Assembly: GCA_030683105.1 (NCBI GenBank)
Contig: JAUXMZ010000036.1
Span: forward strand, 23,045-87,044
DNA: 64,000 nt
From: Burkholderiales bacterium
GTDB taxonomy: Bacteria > Pseudomonadota > Gammaproteobacteria > Burkholderiales > SG8-41
Direction of reading: 5' to 3'
This document shows, piece by piece, positions 44,668 through 54,143 of this stretch (position 1 is the first letter of the stretch; every line of letters starts with the position of its first letter). A program made the translations under genes and the position numbers. Under the pieces are notes generated by a model that had not been told where the DNA came from, did no database searches, and worked only from the letters and a program-made list of their open reading frames with translations.

Positions 44668-46347
44668 ATGGCAAAAATGCGTTGCGGCGTCGCCGCCGTC
44701 GAAGCCCTGCGCGCCGCGGGCGTGACCAAGGTGTTCGGCCTGATGGGCTCGAGCACGCTGGAAATTTATGACGCGCTCTACGACGCGAAAGACATGGAGT
44801 ACATCGGCGTGCGCCACGAGAACTGCGGTATGCACATGGCCGATGCCTACGGGCGCATGACGCAGACGCCGGGGTTGTTCATGTGCGGCCAGGCCGGCCC
44901 GGGCTCGGCCAATATGGTGCTGGGGCTGGCGCAGGCGAAGATGGCGTATTCACCGGTGGTGGCGATCACCGGGCTGCCTTCCACCGAGCACCTGGGCCGC
45001 GACGCGTTCCAGGAAATCGATCAGAATACGCTGTTCCTGCCGGTGACCAAGCGCGTAATGACCGTGCCGCGACCCGAGCGCATACCAGAATTCATCCTCG
45101 AAGCTTTCCGCATCGCCAACAGCGGACGGCGCGGGCCGGTGGTGGTGAATATTCCGCGCGATCTGCTCAATCACGACATTGATGTGGACATGCCGCGCGC
45201 CGGCAGCCCCGGCATTGCGCCTGCCGCAGACCGCGCGACGCTGGAGAAAATCCGGCAGATGATACTCGCAGCGAAAGCGCCGGTGATCCACGCCGGCGCC
45301 GGGATCAAGTGGGCGCGCGCATCCGAAAAACTCGTCAGGCTCGCCGAGAAGCTGCAGATTCCGATCACCAATTCCGCCGGCCACGCCGATGTCGTGCCGT
45401 GCGACCATCCGCTGTACGCCGGGGGCATGGGCCCGCGCGGCAATGCGGTGGCGAGCACGCTCATGCGCGAAGCCGACCTTGTCCTTGCACTGGGCACGCG
45501 GCTCGGCTTCAACACCACGTTCTACAAGTACACCGATATTTCAAAAACGGCGAAAATCGTACAGGTCGATATCGATCCTATCGCGCTTGGCCGTTATTTC
45601 CCGGTTGATCTGGGTATTGCCGCCGACGCCGGGGCGGTAGTCGAGGCGCTGGCTGAGATCATGGCGCCCATCGCCCCTGAAACAGCGCCATGGCGGGCGC
45701 GCAACGAGAAATTCCGGATGGACTATCAGGAGTTGTGGCGCGAACGCGAGGCTTCCGCCGCCGCTACCGGCAAACCGCCGCATCCCGATGTGATCTACAG
45801 TGAACTGCGCAAGGCCGCGCCGCGCGATGCGATTTTCACGCTCGACGCCGGCACCACAGGGTTTCAGGCGACAGACCAGCTGCCGTGCAAAACCGTGCCG
45901 TCGCTGATCACGCCGCTCGACTGCGGCATGGTGGGCTTTTCCTACGCTGCAGGCCTGGGCGCCCAGGTCGCGGCGCCCCAGCGCACCGTGATTTCGCTGA
46001 TGGGCGATGGCGGTTTCGGCATGACCATGGGCGAGATGAGCACGGCTGTGATGCATAACATCAACGCCATTGCGCTAGTGATGGACAACGGCACCTGGGG
46101 CTCGGAGATCGCCTACCAGCGAGATTTCTTCAGCCATCGCTACATCGGCGCCCATGTGCATTCACCGCGCTTTGACGAAGTGATGAAGCTGTGTGGCGGC
46201 AACGGCTATTTCGTAACGGAGGCCGGAGGCACGGCCGAGGCTATCAGGCAGGCGATGGCCGGCGGCAAACCGGCGGTGATCCACGTCAAGGTAGATCCGG
46301 AGGCCGTGGTGAGCTTTCGCAAGGACGCGTTAAAAAAACGCGATTAG
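44668..46347 (+). CDS. Thiamine diphosphate-dependent enzyme (acetolactate synthase superfamily)
   Basis: 559 residues with the three-domain ThDP layout. The Pyr domain has the catalytic Glu in IGVRHENCGMHMADAYGR. The central domain contains PVIHAGAGIKWARAS. The PP domain has the cofactor motif LMGDGGFGMTMGEM running to LVMDNGTWG (GDG-x(~26)-NN-like). Substrate preference cannot be read: ALS-like, sulfoacetaldehyde acetyltransferase-like and oxalyl-CoA decarboxylase-like members share this plan. It ends at a bidirectional terminator. GGGGGAA precedes the ATG. Confidence 0.85.
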   Translation: MAKMRCGVAAVEALRAAGVTKVFGLMGSSTLEIYDALYDAKDMEYIGVRHENCGMHMADAYGRMTQTPGLFMCGQAGPGSANMVLGLAQAKMAYSPVVAITGLPSTEHLGRDAFQEIDQNTLFLPVTKRVMTVPRPERIPEFILEAFRIANSGRRGPVVVNIPRDLLNHDIDVDMPRAGSPGIAPAADRATLEKIRQMILAAKAPVIHAGAGIKWARASEKLVRLAEKLQIPITNSAGHADVVPCDHPLYAGGMGPRGNAVASTLMREADLVLALGTRLGFNTTFYKYTDISKTAKIVQVDIDPIALGRYFPVDLGIAADAGAVVEALAEIMAPIAPETAPWRARNEKFRMDYQELWREREASAAATGKPPHPDVIYSELRKAAPRDAIFTLDAGTTGFQATDQLPCKTVPSLITPLDCGMVGFSYAAGLGAQVAAPQRTVISLMGDGGFGMTMGEMSTAVMHNINAIALVMDNGTWGSEIAYQRDFFSHRYIGAHVHSPRFDEVMKLCGGNGYFVTEAGGTAEAIRQAMAGGKPAVIHVKVDPEAVVSFRKDALKKRD

Positions 46348-46360
46348 CGAGCAAGCAAAT

Positions 46361-46389
46361 AAAAAGGGCTGCACCTCGCAGCCCTTTTT
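46361..46389. terminator. Bidirectional rho-independent terminator
   Basis: AAAAAGGGCTGC - ACCTC - GCAGCCCTTTTT is a perfect 12-base stem with T runs on both strands. It serves the convergent ThDP-enzyme gene (+) and the DUF6806-like gene (-). Confidence 0.9.
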
Positions 46390-46412
46390 GAACCTTGAAC
46401 CTTGAGCGCAGC

Positions 46413-46979
46413 TCAGTGCAAGTGCTTGTTGCGCGGATGCAGCGGGATCACGGTAGACGAAGTGGCCGGGTCTACGCCCTCGCGTTTGGTGACAAGGTCG
46501 GAGTCGAACAACTGGTTGATCAGCGTGGTGACCTGCGCGGTGGACTGCGCGTCCAGGTGGCGCGACAGGATGCCGGATATGTCTTCAACGACGCACTGAC
46601 GGCGGAATTCGTGGATGGCTACCGCGCTGGGTCCGACAAACATCTGAAAAAACTCGTCCTCGCCATGCTCGGGGTAAAACGTGACTTCGATTTCCGACGC
46701 ATCTTCGGTGAGCGGCCCCAGGTTGTTGAAGGCTTCAGTCAGGCGGTCGTGGAAGCTGCGCCCCACCTCGCCAGTCCAGCAGATATTGAGGGTGCGCTCC
46801 TTGGCGTCGAACTTGATCCCTACTTCTTCGCGTTCGAGGCTGTGGGCCTCGGCCATGGAATCAATGTCGAGGTAGTTGAGCCAGGGGCGCAACGCCAGCT
46901 CGATCTGGGACAGGCGCACACCCTTGCAAATGAACGCCGAACCGTGAACATGGACTTCAGTCCGCATTTTCAATTCCAT
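46413..46979 (-). CDS. Conserved hypothetical protein, DUF6806-like
   Basis: 188 residues, soluble, acidic. Begins TEVHVHGSAFICKGVRLSQI and contains EVTFYPEHGEDEFFQMFVGP and VVEDISGILSRHLD, which match a conserved betaproteobacterial family that I recall as DUF6806. No catalytic motif is visible; function unknown. Confidence 0.6.
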   Translation of the reverse strand: MELKMRTEVHVHGSAFICKGVRLSQIELALRPWLNYLDIDSMAEAHSLEREEVGIKFDAKERTLNICWTGEVGRSFHDRLTEAFNNLGPLTEDASEIEVTFYPEHGEDEFFQMFVGPSAVAIHEFRRQCVVEDISGILSRHLDAQSTAQVTTLINQLFDSDLVTKREGVDPATSSTVIPLHPRNKHLH

Positions 46980-47135
46980 TCAAATGTGCGGATAGCCCGC
47001 AGTGCGCGGGGGATGACTAGAAGACGACTAGAATAACACAAAAATAGACAGTCCAATGAAGGAGTTATAGGTCATAACGCCGGCGCGCACCCGGCGTGAA
47101 TAGCGCAACCGGCCCCTCCTGGTTGAAACCGGTGT

Positions 47136-48071
47136 TCAACTGGCGGGTTGCACCAGCCCCAGTTCCCCGAGGACGGCCGCCATCACCTCGCGCTCGCGGT
47201 CAAGGAATGCCGTGAGTGCCGCGCCGCCGACATAAGTGTCCGCCCAGTACTTCTCCGCAAGCTCGGCATGCCAGTCGTCAGTCGCCGTGGCCGCGCGCAA
47301 CGCGCCGTCCCAGAACGCGATCTGCGCCGGGGCGAGCCCCGCTGCGCCGATCACGCCGCGCCAGGTGCCGATCACACAGTTCACCCCGAGTTCGGACCAG
47401 GTGGGCACATTTGCGTAGAGGCGGGGCAGGCGTTGCGGCGCCGATACGGCGAGCGCGCGAACTTGTCCCGCTGCGATCGCCGCAGCCGCGCTTACCGCGG
47501 TAATGGCCGCGACTTCTGCCCGTTTTTCAATGACATCGGCCACGGCGTAGAGCGCCGAATCGAATACGTTGAGTTTGAGCCCCCGGACATCGCCACCTGC
47601 ATGCGCGGTAACCTGCGCCAGCGCCATATGATTGATGTTGCCGATGGCGGTGGCGAGCGCGATCCGGCAGCTGGCGGTATCGCGCGCGAGCCGCGCCATG
47701 AAGTCGGCGCAGGTTTGGATGGGCGAGTCGGCGCGCACGACGAACGCGATGTATTCGGTGTACAGACTGGCGAGCGGGGTGAGTGCCGCATGGTCGAAAT
47801 CCGCAACGCCGAGCTGGCGGTTGGTGATGAGGGTCGGCGAGTTGATGGCGAGCACGTGCGGATCGCCAGCGTGGCAACGCAGGTAGTCCCAGCCGTTGCC
47901 CCCGCCCTTGCCGGGAATGTTGGTGAGCTTGATCGGAACATCGATGAGCTTGCGCGACTGGAGTATGCGGATCAGCGCGCGCGCTGGCCGGTCCTGCCCG
48001 CCGCCGGCGGGCGTGCCCGCGACCAGTTCGATTTCATGGTCGGGGTGCCATGCACGGCCGTTATTGCTCAT
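47136..48071 (-). CDS. Bug/TctC-family protein without signal peptide
   Basis: 311 residues. The Bug fold is recognisable (IELVAGTPAGGGQDRPARAL, KLTNIPGKGGGNGWDYL, ADSPIQTCADFMARLA, VPTWSELGVNCVIGTWRGVI), but the chain starts MSNNGRAWHPDHEIELVAG with no hydrophobic leader. Either it acts in the cytoplasm or the start has been altered. ATG 48071 is the only reasonable start downstream of the MFS stop at 48086. It probably shares a transcript with the MFS gene upstream. Confidence 0.75.
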   Translation of the reverse strand: MSNNGRAWHPDHEIELVAGTPAGGGQDRPARALIRILQSRKLIDVPIKLTNIPGKGGGNGWDYLRCHAGDPHVLAINSPTLITNRQLGVADFDHAALTPLASLYTEYIAFVVRADSPIQTCADFMARLARDTASCRIALATAIGNINHMALAQVTAHAGGDVRGLKLNVFDSALYAVADVIEKRAEVAAITAVSAAAAIAAGQVRALAVSAPQRLPRLYANVPTWSELGVNCVIGTWRGVIGAAGLAPAQIAFWDGALRAATATDDWHAELAEKYWADTYVGGAALTAFLDREREVMAAVLGELGLVQPAS

Positions 48072-48085
48072 GCGGTGGCCGGTTT

Positions 48086-49339
48086 TTAACCGGTGATCGC
48101 GGGCGCCACTTTCTGCCCGTCGGCGGTATTCGGCATGAAAAAGATCAGCACATTGGCAAAGATGATGGTGCCGGCAAGGAAAAAGAAGCCGGTATAAATG
48201 TCGTAGGCATCTGCAATCATGCCGAATATCGCTGGTGCAATGCTGGCGCCTATGGCCTGGATGCCGAACTGCAGCCCCACCCCGGTGCCGGCCAGATGGG
48301 TGGGCGTGGTTTCCACTGCCCAGGCCTGCAGCACCGGGCGCATGGCATAGAGGAAAAAGCCGACCAGCGCGATGAACAGCACGAACACCGCGCTCTTGCC
48401 CGCGAGCGCCATGCCCACGATCATCACCCCGGTCAGCAGCATGCTCGAAATCACGACGCGCTTGCGGCCGACCTTGTCGGAAAGATGCCCGGCGATAGGC
48501 GCCGCGATAAAACCGGCGACCTGGAGCACGGTCAGGCAGATGCCGGCAACCAGCGGCGAATAGCCGAGTTCGTAGGCGAGATAGACCGGCAGGAAAGTGA
48601 GCAGCCCGACCTGCGTCATGGTGCGGAACGCGGAGCTGCACGACACCAGCATCAAGCCCTTGTTCCTGAGCAGGCTCGCGAAATCACGCAGGTATTTTTT
48701 GCCGTTCCACGAACCGCCGGCGGCGTTGATGGCGCTGTCCTCACGTTTGCGACCCATGGTCAGCGCGCCCAGCATGACCAGGATCATGATTGCCATGACG
48801 AACCCGGGCACGACGTTGATCACTACCACCGTGCGCCAGCTGAACCAGACAAGCAGCGCGCCGACCACCACCGGCGCCAGCGCCTCACCCAGGTTGCCGC
48901 CCATGCCGTGAAACGACAGCACCAGGCCCTTGCGCGCCGGATAGCTGTACGCGAGCGTCGGGATGGCCGCGGGGTGCCACAGGTTGTTGCCGATGCCGAC
49001 CAGCGCCACGCATACCAGCAGCATCCAGAAATTGTGCGTGAGGCTCATCAGCGCATAAGGGAAGCCGACCCAGAACAGCGAAGTCGCCATCAGGTAGCCC
49101 TTCTTGCCGACGGTGTCCACCAGCATGCCGCCCGGAAGATTGGATATCGCGCCGGCCAGATGCTGGACTGTCATGATCAGCCCGATCTCGGTATAGGACA
49201 GGCCCAGTTCCTTGCCGATCAGCGGCAGCAGCAGATAGAAGGTGGCGGTATACCAGTGCGTCAGACCGTGACCGGCCGATATCAGCCAGACATCCCTGAA
49301 GGAACGTCGGTTGGGCGCGGCGATGGCGGCAGTGTTCAT
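48086..49339 (-). CDS. MFS transporter
   Basis: 417 residues, twelve helices. Motif A appears twice: LPGGMLVDTVGKKGYLMAT and AGHLSDKVGRKRVVISS. LSYTEIGLIMTVQHLAGAIS and the general layout resemble the fosmidomycin-resistance (Fsr)/organic anion group. With the Bug protein 15 bases downstream it may serve carboxylate uptake or export in the catabolic gene block. Confidence 0.86.
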   Translation of the reverse strand: MNTAAIAAPNRRSFRDVWLISAGHGLTHWYTATFYLLLPLIGKELGLSYTEIGLIMTVQHLAGAISNLPGGMLVDTVGKKGYLMATSLFWVGFPYALMSLTHNFWMLLVCVALVGIGNNLWHPAAIPTLAYSYPARKGLVLSFHGMGGNLGEALAPVVVGALLVWFSWRTVVVINVVPGFVMAIMILVMLGALTMGRKREDSAINAAGGSWNGKKYLRDFASLLRNKGLMLVSCSSAFRTMTQVGLLTFLPVYLAYELGYSPLVAGICLTVLQVAGFIAAPIAGHLSDKVGRKRVVISSMLLTGVMIVGMALAGKSAVFVLFIALVGFFLYAMRPVLQAWAVETTPTHLAGTGVGLQFGIQAIGASIAPAIFGMIADAYDIYTGFFFLAGTIIFANVLIFFMPNTADGQKVAPAITG

Positions 49340-49541
49340 GACTCATGCAGTGAGAAAATTGGCGCGCTCATGATAGCAGAAAGGCTCGGCGGGCTTGCGA
49401 GTCCGCATGGTGTATTTAAAACAGGGGGAACAGGCTCCAGGCAACTGCCGCAGTTGAGCCGGATCGCGATTAGCGAATATCATGGCAGTCTTTTCGCGGT
49501 TTTCCTTGGAGATCACGCCGCACCTGGGCCGATACAAAAAT

Positions 49542-51665
49542 ATGCGCACCGACCTTGAACGATTTTTCAGCCCGCGCGCGATCGCCATCATCGGCGCATC
49601 GCAGGATCTGACCACCATCAGCGGCCAGCCGCTCAAGCACCTCACATCGCACGGCTACAAGGGGAAGATCTATCCCGTCAATCCGCGCTATCAGGACATC
49701 GCCGGTATCAAGTGTTACGCCGCGCTTGCCGACCTGCCGGAAGCACCGGATCTCGTGCTGATCCTGGTCAACGCTTCGCGCGTGATCGACATGCTGCGCC
49801 AGTGCGGCGCGAAGGGCGTGCCGTACGTGATCATATTCAGCTCCGGTTTTTCGGAGGTGGGCGGCAGCGGCACCGATCTGCAGCGGCAACTGGCCGACGT
49901 TGCGCGCGAATTCAACATCGGCGTCATCGGCCCCAACTGCCAGGGCATGATCAACGTCGCCGACAGCGTGTTCGCCGGTTTCGGTTCGGTATTCCACACC
50001 GATTACGAGCCGGGCGTGGTGAGCATGGTGTCGCAGTCGGGCGGCTTCGGCTTTTCGGTGATGAACCTTTCGTCCAAGGACGGCGGCCTCAAGTTCCGCC
50101 AGATGGTGACCACCGGCAATGAAATCGGGGTTTCCACCCTCGATTTCATTCAGTACTACATACATGATCCAAAAACAGAAATCATAGTCGCGTATCTTGA
50201 AGGCGCAAAAGACGCATGGCGCCTGCCGGAAATCGGCGACAAGGCGCTCGCCGCCGGCAAGCCGGTCATGGTGTGGAAGGTCGGCAACACCGAGCAGGGA
50301 CAGAAGGCCGCGGCCTCGCACACCGCCAATCTGGGCGGCGCGATGGCGCTCTACCAGGCCGCGTTCCGGCAAAAAGGCATCATCCAGGTCGAGGACATCC
50401 AGGACGTGGTCGATTACGGCCGCGCGTTCCGCCACGGCCGGTTGCCCGCGGGCAACCGTGTTGCCATCATCACCATTTCGGGCGGCGCCGGCATCCTGAT
50501 GACCGACGAGTGCATCGCCCGCGGCATGCAGCTGGCGCAGCTCGCGCCGGAAACGGTCGCCAAGCTGCGCGAATTCGTGCCGAGCTACGGCTCGCTGGGC
50601 AATCCGGTGGATGTGACCGCGGCGATTTTCAACGACCTCACGCTGATCAACCGCACGCTGCAGGCGATCAACGACGACCCGGGTGTGGACTGCATCGCGA
50701 TGATCAACGCCTCGCTGCAGGGCGAGATCGCGATCCGCGTGGCGACCGAGATCGTTGCCGTCGCCCAGAAAACCACCAAGCCGATTTTCATTTCGTGGAG
50801 CGCGCGCGACGCCGTCGCCACTGAAGCCTACGCCCTGCTCGATGCCGCGCGCCTGCCGCATTACAAGTCGCCGGTGCGCTGCGGACGCGCGATGGCGGCG
50901 GTGTCGTGGTACGCGGAAGCCAAGCGGCGCAATGCCGCACAGGCGGGTGAGCAAGCGCTGACTATAGTAAATAATGAAATAAAACAAACACTTGTAAAGT
51001 CAACGGGAGATGTATCTGAACACGCCGCCAAACGCGTGCTCGCGGCCTATGGCATCGCCGTGACGCGCGAGGAACTGGCGGCCTCGGGCAGCGAGGCGCT
51101 GGCCATCGCGCAGCGCATCGGGTATCCACTGGCCATCAAGGTGCAATCGCCGGACATCTCGCACAAGACCGAAGCGCGCGCGGTGCGGCTGGGCATCGCC
51201 TCGGATGAGGAGCTGGCGTCCGCCTACGACGAGGTGCTTTCCAACGCGCGCGCTTACAAAAAGGACGCCCGGATCGAAGGCGTTCTGGTGCAGGAAATGA
51301 TAAAGGATGGCGTGGAGGCCATCCTTGGCGTGACCAACGACCCGCTGTTCGGCCCGGCGGTGATGTTCGGGCTCGGCGGCATATTCGCCGAAGTGCTGAA
51401 GGACGTCGCGTTTCGCCTGGCGCCGGTGACGCCGGCCATGGCGCGCGAGATGATCGCCGAAATCAAGGGCTATCCGCTGCTAATGGGCGCGCGCGGGCGC
51501 GCGCCGGCCGACGTCGATGCGCTGGCCGATGCCATCGTCAGACTGTCGGCGCTGGCCGTCGATCTCAAGGACCATGTCGCCGAACTCGACATCAATCCGC
51601 TGTTCGTGTTCGAGCGCGGCAAAGGGGTGAAGGCTGCGGATGCGCTGATTCGACCCAAAGTCTAA
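49542..51665 (+). CDS. Acyl-CoA synthetase, NDP-forming (acetate-CoA ligase type, fused subunits)
   Basis: 707 residues. An N-terminal CoA-binding domain (FFSPRAIAIIGASQDLTTIS), a succinyl-CoA-ligase-like middle part with the phospho-histidine region near AASHTANLGGAMALY, and a C-terminal ATP-grasp domain (YGIAVTREELAASG, VQEMIKDGVEAILGVTNDPL, ELDINPLFVFERGKG). It makes acyl-CoA with ADP and phosphate release, or runs in reverse. ATG 49542 (MRTDLERFF) fits the family; ATG 49482 is possible. Followed by an acyl-CoA dehydrogenase and an SDR, suggesting a CoA-dependent catabolic route. Confidence 0.9.
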   Translation: MRTDLERFFSPRAIAIIGASQDLTTISGQPLKHLTSHGYKGKIYPVNPRYQDIAGIKCYAALADLPEAPDLVLILVNASRVIDMLRQCGAKGVPYVIIFSSGFSEVGGSGTDLQRQLADVAREFNIGVIGPNCQGMINVADSVFAGFGSVFHTDYEPGVVSMVSQSGGFGFSVMNLSSKDGGLKFRQMVTTGNEIGVSTLDFIQYYIHDPKTEIIVAYLEGAKDAWRLPEIGDKALAAGKPVMVWKVGNTEQGQKAAASHTANLGGAMALYQAAFRQKGIIQVEDIQDVVDYGRAFRHGRLPAGNRVAIITISGGAGILMTDECIARGMQLAQLAPETVAKLREFVPSYGSLGNPVDVTAAIFNDLTLINRTLQAINDDPGVDCIAMINASLQGEIAIRVATEIVAVAQKTTKPIFISWSARDAVATEAYALLDAARLPHYKSPVRCGRAMAAVSWYAEAKRRNAAQAGEQALTIVNNEIKQTLVKSTGDVSEHAAKRVLAAYGIAVTREELAASGSEALAIAQRIGYPLAIKVQSPDISHKTEARAVRLGIASDEELASAYDEVLSNARAYKKDARIEGVLVQEMIKDGVEAILGVTNDPLFGPAVMFGLGGIFAEVLKDVAFRLAPVTPAMAREMIAEIKGYPLLMGARGRAPADVDALADAIVRLSALAVDLKDHVAELDINPLFVFERGKGVKAADALIRPKV

Positions 51666-51671
51666 AAACTA

Positions 51672-51820
51672 TTAGCCACAGAGGACACAGAGAGCACAGA
51701 GAAAAACAAGAACGGGAAAGCTTTAATGTCGATTGTCCTAATAATGTCTTAGAGCCCGGTCTATCCATCGCGCACTGTGCTTTTTTTGTTTCTCTGTGTC
51801 CTCTGTGTCCTCTGTGGCAA
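51672..51820. repeat. Intergenic hairpin of CACAGAG words (copy 2)
   Basis: Left arm TTAGCCACAGAGGACACAG then AGAGCACAGAGAAAAA; right arm TTTCTCTGTGTCCTCTGTG then TCCTCTGTGGC. The loop of about 75 bases is AT-rich and unrelated to other copies. It sits between the ligase and the dehydrogenase genes. Confidence 0.9.
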
Positions 51821-51853
51821 GATATTGTGACTTTGAATTTATAGGTATTGTCC

Positions 51854-52993
51854 ATGGCCCTATCGCCCGAAGTCCGACTGCTGTGCGACGAAGTCCGCCG
51901 CTTCATCCGTGACGAAGTCGAGCCGCGCTCGCGCTGGATCGAGGAGCATGACGCCATTCCGGACGATCTTGTGAAACTGGCGCGCGACATGGGATTGTTC
52001 GGGCTGACCATCCCCGAGGAATACGGCGGCAGCGGCCTCGATCTCGCCGGCAAGTGCGCGGTCGAGGAGGAGATGGGCAAGACCAATTACGGCTTCGCCA
52101 CGTTGATCGGCAATCACACCGGCATCAGCACCGCCGGCATCGTCGCGCTCGGCAACGCGCAGCAAAAACAGAAATACCTGCCGCGCATGGCAAGCGGCGA
52201 GTGGATAGGCAGCTTCGCGCTGAGCGAAGCGCAGGCCGGATCGGATCCGGCGGCCATGGGCACAACGGCGGTGAAAAAAGGCGATCGCTATGTGCTGAAC
52301 GGCGAAAAAATCTACATCACCAATGCCGGTCTGGCTCATGTCTTCACCGTGATGGCGATCACCGACAAGACCAAAGGCATCAAGGGCATTTCGGCGTTCA
52401 TCGTCGAGCGCGGTTGCTCCGGTTTCAGCGTCGGCAAAAACGAGCTCAAAATGGGCATGCACGGCTGCACCACCGCGCCGCTCGCGTTCAGCGACTGCGA
52501 AGTGCCGGCGGAGAACATGCTCGGCGCCGAAGGCATGGGTTATGTGCAGGCGCTGAAAACCCTGACCGCGGGGCGTGTCACGGTGTCCGCGCGCTGCGTG
52601 GGCATGATGGACAAGCTGATCGCCCAGTGCGTCGGCTATATGAAAATGCGCACCCAGGGCGGGAAAAAGCTCGCTGAATACCAGGGGCTGCAATGGATGC
52701 TGGCCGACATGGCGGTGAGCCGCGATGCGGCGCGGGGGCTGACGCAGCGAGCGATCGAGACGCTGATGCACGGCGGGCGCGGCACGATGGAGGCCTCCAC
52801 GGCCAAGCTCTACGCCACCGAGGCGCTGGGGCGCGTCGTCGATGCCGCGGTGCAAATCCACGGCGGCATGGGCTATATGCGCGAGGCGGGCATAGAGACC
52901 ACCTATCGCGATGCGCGGATTGTGCGGATTTACGAAGGCACCTCGGAAATCCAGCGCAATATCATTGCGGCGCAGTTGTTGAAGGATGATTAG
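51854..52993 (+). CDS. Acyl-CoA dehydrogenase
   Basis: 379 residues. FAD/substrate signatures ALSEAQAGSDPAAMGTTAVK and QIHGGMGYMREAGIETTYRD, then the C-terminal ARIVRIYEGTSEIQRNIIA. The catalytic Glu region is YEGTSEIQ. It should reduce electron-transfer flavoprotein. The substrate chain length is not evident. ATG 51854 is preceded by the CACAGAG hairpin and no clear Shine-Dalgarno. Confidence 0.93.
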   Translation: MALSPEVRLLCDEVRRFIRDEVEPRSRWIEEHDAIPDDLVKLARDMGLFGLTIPEEYGGSGLDLAGKCAVEEEMGKTNYGFATLIGNHTGISTAGIVALGNAQQKQKYLPRMASGEWIGSFALSEAQAGSDPAAMGTTAVKKGDRYVLNGEKIYITNAGLAHVFTVMAITDKTKGIKGISAFIVERGCSGFSVGKNELKMGMHGCTTAPLAFSDCEVPAENMLGAEGMGYVQALKTLTAGRVTVSARCVGMMDKLIAQCVGYMKMRTQGGKKLAEYQGLQWMLADMAVSRDAARGLTQRAIETLMHGGRGTMEASTAKLYATEALGRVVDAAVQIHGGMGYMREAGIETTYRDARIVRIYEGTSEIQRNIIAAQLLKDD

Positions 52994-53190
52994 CCACAGA
53001 GGTCACAGAGAACACAGAGAAAGGCATAAACGCGGCGAACACCGGGATTGAGATAATATTAAATAAAAACAATGAGTTGTATTTGTTTTCCGGGTGCTGT
53101 TTGTGTTATCGAATGGTTCTCTCTGTGTCCTCTGTGCCCTCTGTGGCAAAAAGTATTGTGGTCTTTGAAAGGAAATCTCTGTGGCTAATG
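52990..53190. repeat. Intergenic hairpin of CACAGAG words (copy 3), right arm reaching the next start codon
   Basis: Left arm TTAGCCACAGAGGTCACAG and AGAACACAGAGAAAGG; right arm TTCTCTCTGTGTCCTCTGTG and CCCTCTGTGGC, then a further CTCTGTGGCTAA at 53176-53187. The GTG in that last word is the apparent start codon of the SDR gene. Confidence 0.88.
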
Positions 53191-53957
53191 TTAAAGAATT
53201 GATGAGCCTGGAAGGGCGCGTGAGCGTGGTCACCGGCGGGGCGACCGGCATCGGGTTTCAGATGGCGATGGGGCTTGCCGAAGCGGGCTCCAACATCGTG
53301 ATCTGCTCGCGCAAGCTCGAGAACTGCGAGCAGGCCGCGCATGAAATCGAAAAGACCGGCGTCAGGGCGCTCGCCATCGCCTGCGACGTGACCAAAGCCG
53401 ATCAGGTGGAAGCGATGAAGGACGCGGTGCTGGAAAAATTCGGGCGCGTCGACGTGCTCGTCAACAACGCCGGCCGTGCCTGGGCGGCCACGCCCGAGGA
53501 CACGCCGCTCGAGCGCTGGCAGCAGGTGTTCGATCTCAACATCACGGCGCCGTTCTTGTGCGCTCAGGCGCTGGGACGCGAGATGATCAAGGCCCGGCGC
53601 GGCAGGATCATCAACATCGCCTCGATCGCCGGCCTGGTCGGGCGCAATCCCAAGGCCTACAGCTCGATCGCCTACGGCACGAGCAAAGGCGCGCTGGTCA
53701 ATTTCACGCGCGATCTGGCGGTGAAGTGGGCGCAGCACAACATCCAGGTCAATTGCATCTGCCCGGGGTTCTTCGTGACGCCGCTCAATCAGAAGCTTTA
53801 TGAGAAGAACAGGGAGAACATCGAGCGCGAGATTCCGCTGGCGCGCACCGGTGGGCCGGACGATCTGAAAGGCATCGCGGTGCTGCTGGCGTCGGATGCG
53901 GCTAATTTCATCACGGGCGCGATCATTCCGGTCGATGGGGGTGCGGTGGCGTGGTGA
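53181..53957 (+). CDS. Short-chain dehydrogenase/reductase
   Basis: 258 residues. NAD(P) site VVTGGATGIGFQMAMGLAEA, NNAGRAW, and the catalytic Ser-Tyr-Lys in IASIAGLVGRNPKAYSSIAY followed by GTSKGA. C-terminus TGAIIPVDGGAVAW is typical. GTG 53181 has AAAGGA about eight bases upstream but lies within a repeat word; ATG 53202 is an alternative start. Its last 71 bases recur, diverged, at 54752-54822 beyond a toxin-antitoxin pair. Confidence 0.92.
   Translation: MANVKELMSLEGRVSVVTGGATGIGFQMAMGLAEAGSNIVICSRKLENCEQAAHEIEKTGVRALAIACDVTKADQVEAMKDAVLEKFGRVDVLVNNAGRAWAATPEDTPLERWQQVFDLNITAPFLCAQALGREMIKARRGRIINIASIAGLVGRNPKAYSSIAYGTSKGALVNFTRDLAVKWAQHNIQVNCICPGFFVTPLNQKLYEKNRENIEREIPLARTGGPDDLKGIAVLLASDAANFITGAIIPVDGGAVAW
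53887..53957 (+). repeat. SDR 3' tail, first copy of a duplicated gene end
   Basis: These 71 bases encode the last 23 codons and stop of the SDR. They match 54752-54822 with 8 differences counted by hand, six of them silent. Confidence 0.85.
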
Positions 53958-53961
53958 ACAT

Positions 53962-54060
53962 CAAATGATTAGCCGCCAAGGCCGCCAAGAGAAACAAAAA
54001 ACGGGCTGCCGATAAGATTGAAAGTCGAATTAATTAATAATAAAAACAACAAGTTATAGT
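53962..54060. repeat. GCCGCCAAG word array and AT-rich remnant
   Basis: GATTAGCCGCCAAGGCCGCC and AAGAGAAAC, then GCTGCCGATAAGATTGAAAG, words of the families seen at 44400 and 62550. No inverted arm is obvious; the right side is AT-rich. Confidence 0.6.
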
Positions 54061-54143
54061 ATTGCGTTAAAGGGTAACGCTGCGTGATGGCCTGCCTCAT
54101 GCTGCGCATTGATTATGTGTAATCGTTCGATTACAATTTGCCT

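Noticed and set aside
48072..48641. N-terminal extension of the Bug-family gene to 48641
   Set aside because: The extension reads through the MFS gene in a wrong frame and is Arg/His-rich; ATG 48071 gives a normal-length Bug protein.
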